NCBI GenBank assembly: GCA_002305575.1
Contig: DBPP01000031.1
Coordinates: 1 to 22,717 of the forward strand
Direction: 5' to 3'
Source of the DNA: Ruminococcaceae bacterium UBA1417
Lineage (GTDB): Bacteria > Bacillota > Clostridia > Oscillospirales > Acutalibacteraceae
DNA: 22,717 nt
Shown here in pieces: positions 21,260 through 22,717 of this stretch (position 1 is the first letter of the stretch; each line of letters begins with the position of its first letter). The notes below the pieces were generated by a model. It was not told the origin of the DNA. It did not search any database and saw only the letters and a list, made by a program, of their open reading frames with translations. A program made the translations under genes and the position numbers.

Positions 21260-21365
21260 TGAAAAATCAAAGGCATCTTTCCAAACAGTTCATATTTTTT
21301 ACAAAAATCCAGGGAACAAGCCGAATTTTTCTTTGCGAATCCCGAGAAATTTTCGATGCGAGGTG

Positions 21366-21394
21366 TTGACATTTTTGAAAATCGGTGCTAGTAT
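21366..21394 (+). promoter_or_regulatory. Promoter of the thrS T-box transcript
   Basis: TTGACA (21366-21371), a 17-bp spacer and TAGTAT (21389-21394); start expected near 21401, at the beginning of the T-box leader. Confidence 0.85.
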
Positions 21395-21400
21395 GGACAA

Positions 21401-21666
21401 AACGGCGTAGAAAAGGACGTCCGGCGTTCGATACTTCTTTTCAGAGAGCAGGTGCCACCGGCTGAAAGCCCTGCAAGAGGGAACACGGAAAACCGCCTTG
21501 GAGCCGCCGCTGAACGGGCTTTGCCCTTTAAGGCGGACGTTTTGCCGCGTTAAGGCTGTGAATGAGGTGTGCGTTTCTTTTGATTTAAGAATTTTTGCGC
21601 ACGAATTCGGGTGGAACCGCGCCATGTCGCCCCGAAATCCCGCTGTGGGATTTCGGGGCGTTTTTT
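21401..21666 (+). promoter_or_regulatory. T-box riboswitch controlling thrS
   Basis: T-box leaders sense uncharged tRNA and let transcription pass when the amino acid is scarce. The hallmark T-box sequence GGGTGGAACCGCG is at 21609-21621 and pairs the tRNA CCA end through its UGGN bulge. Stem I is recognisable by CAGAGAGCAGG (21442-21452) and GGCTGAAAGCC with CCTGC (21470-21474). The specifier region GAACACGGA (21481-21489) offers ACG at 21485-21487 as a threonine codon; ACC at 21492-21494 is the other candidate. A hairpin before the T-box (about 21569-21602) and the terminator at 21628 complete the layout. The downstream gene thrS agrees with a threonine specifier. Confidence 0.93.
21628..21666 (+). 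terminator. Terminator of the thrS T-box
   Basis: A 14-bp perfect stem (21628-21641 with 21647-21660), 5-nt loop and T6. It competes with the antiterminator formed by the T-box sequence just upstream. Confidence 0.93.
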
Positions 21667-21710
21667 ATCTCTGGGCTTGCTTTTATGAAGTAGGCGGAAA
21701 GGAAAGGGCT

Positions 21711-22717
21711 ATGATCAAGGTCAATCTAAAGGGTAGTGAAAAGGAATTTGAGAGCGGCGTTTCCGTGGCGGAAGTCGCAAAGAGCATCGGCATGGGCCTG
21801 TATAAGGCCGCATGTGCCGCGAAGGTAAACGGCACGGTGTGCGACCTGCGCACGCCGCTTACGGAGGACTGTGCGGTGGAAATCCTCACGTTCGACGATG
21901 CGGAAGGGAAGAAGGCTTACTGGCACACCACGTCGCACATTCTGGCGCAGGCGGTTTGCCGCCTGTATCCGGGCACGAAATTTGCGATCGGCCCCGCAAT
22001 CGACAACGGTTTCTACTACGATTTTGATTTTGAAACCCCGATTGCCGGCGAGGATCTTGAGAAGATCGAAGCCGAAATGAAGAAGATCATCAAGGAGGAC
22101 ATCGCGCTCGAGCGCTTCACGCTCCCGGCGGCGGAGGCTGCGGAAAAGATGGCCGGCCAGCCGTACAAGCAGGAGCTGATCGAGGAGCACGCCGGTGAAG
22201 GCGAACAGATCTCCTTTTACGCGCAGGGCGATTTTACCGACCTGTGCGCCGGCCCGCATCTGCTGCGCACCGGCGCCGTTAAAGCTGTGAGGCTCACGTC
22301 GATTACCGGCGCCTACTGGCGCGGCGATGCGAAGAACAAGATGCTCCAGCGCATTTACGGCATTTCGTTCCCGAAGCAGAGTGCGCTGGACGAACACCTC
22401 GCGATGATTGAGGAGGCAAAGAAGCGCGACCACCGCAAGCTTGGCCGAGACCTCGGCCTGTTTATGCTCACAGAGGAGGGACCGGGCTTCCCGTTCTTCC
22501 TGCCGAAGGGCATGGTGTTGCGCAATACGCTGATCGATTACTGGCGCGAGGTGCACAAGCGCTACGGCTATGTGGAAATCTCTACGCCGATTATCCTCAA
22601 TCAGGCGCTGTGGCACCGCTCCGGCCACTGGGACCACTATAAGGATAATATGTATACGACCGTTATCGACGGCGAGGATTACGCGATCAAGCCGATGAAC
22701 TGCCCCGGCGGTATGCT
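21711..22717 (+). CDS. thrS: Threonine-tRNA ligase, 5' part (cut by the window end)
   Basis: ThrRS charges tRNA(Thr) with threonine. The 335 codons present cover the N-terminal TGS domain (MIKVNLKGSEKEFESGVSVAE at the start, seen here only as its hallmark positions), the editing domain with HTTSHILAQAV and DLCAGPH, the linker, and the beginning of the class II catalytic core: DHRKLGRDLGLF, GPGFPFFLPKGM (motif 1 region) and KPMNCPGG, whose Cys is the first zinc ligand. The frame is open to the last base. The ATG at 21711 follows AAAGGAAAGGG. It lies behind the T-box leader. Confidence 0.97.
   Translation, partial: MIKVNLKGSEKEFESGVSVAEVAKSIGMGLYKAACAAKVNGTVCDLRTPLTEDCAVEILTFDDAEGKKAYWHTTSHILAQAVCRLYPGTKFAIGPAIDNGFYYDFDFETPIAGEDLEKIEAEMKKIIKEDIALERFTLPAAEAAEKMAGQPYKQELIEEHAGEGEQISFYAQGDFTDLCAGPHLLRTGAVKAVRLTSITGAYWRGDAKNKMLQRIYGISFPKQSALDEHLAMIEEAKKRDHRKLGRDLGLFMLTEEGPGFPFFLPKGMVLRNTLIDYWREVHKRYGYVEISTPIILNQALWHRSGHWDHYKDNMYTTVIDGEDYAIKPMNCPGGM

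Noticed and set aside
19541..21262. 573-codon plus-strand frame opposite rny
   Set aside because: It mirrors ribonuclease Y with its KH and HD motifs; long antisense frames are common in GC-rich coding DNA.

Overview
The window looks like a chromosomal segment of an anaerobic, endospore-forming member of the Clostridia (Firmicutes), moderately GC-rich by eye and perhaps of the Ruminococcaceae/Oscillospiraceae type. The evidence is a full-length sigma-G gene next to a YlmC/YmxH-family sporulation gene, a T-box leader before thrS, ribonuclease Y, strong AAGGAGG-type ribosome binding sites, and many TTGACA/TATAAT promoters and intrinsic terminators. Most genes are housekeeping. I see no phage, transposase, CRISPR array or obvious defence island.

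Layout. 1-1765: two tandem terminator hairpins, then an alanyl-tRNA editing hydrolase (AlaX with DHHA1) overlapping an SRPBCC-fold gene. 1788-3018: sigG (minus) diverging from a ylmC/ymxH-type gene (plus); the short gap carries a sigma-G-like promoter facing one way and a sigma-E-like promoter facing the other. 3077-5950: rpsB-tsf with a strong promoter and terminator, then purC. 5984-8380 (minus): a GH51 arabinofuranosidase and a secreted or membrane-anchored protein with a CHAP/NlpC-like domain. The second gene's best start codon is out of frame with its signal segment, separated by a run of seven C (coding strand). 8433-9542 (minus): a BilS-like flavodoxin and tRNA-Gly(CCC). 9563-11410: a TetR regulator diverging from an extended-SDR epimerase, their promoters sharing one palindromic -10 octamer. 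11463-13825: an operon of DUF2975 membrane protein, YozG-like XRE regulator and DUF4173 membrane protein. 13836-16873 (minus): larE-larB-larC, three enzymes that build the nickel-pincer nucleotide cofactor, behind a perfect-consensus promoter and a leader of about 220 nt containing an intrinsic terminator. 16901-18140: a Gfo/Idh/MocA oxidoreductase. 18589-19085 (minus): a BlaI/MecI-type repressor without a visible partner, flanked by two stretches with no convincing gene. 19488-21259 (minus): ribonuclease Y. 21366-22717: promoter, T-box leader and the 5' part of thrS, cut by the window end.

How they work together. LarE, LarB and LarC form one pathway; its usual client LarA is not in the window. 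The DUF2975/XRE/DUF4173 genes are packed tightly enough to be one functional unit of unknown role. rpsB, tsf, thrS, alaX and tRNA-Gly serve translation. The observations I rate highest are the putative frameshift or phase-variation tract and its phased upstream repeats, the lar leader, and the divergent compartment-type sporulation promoters. No clearly new multi-gene system is evident.
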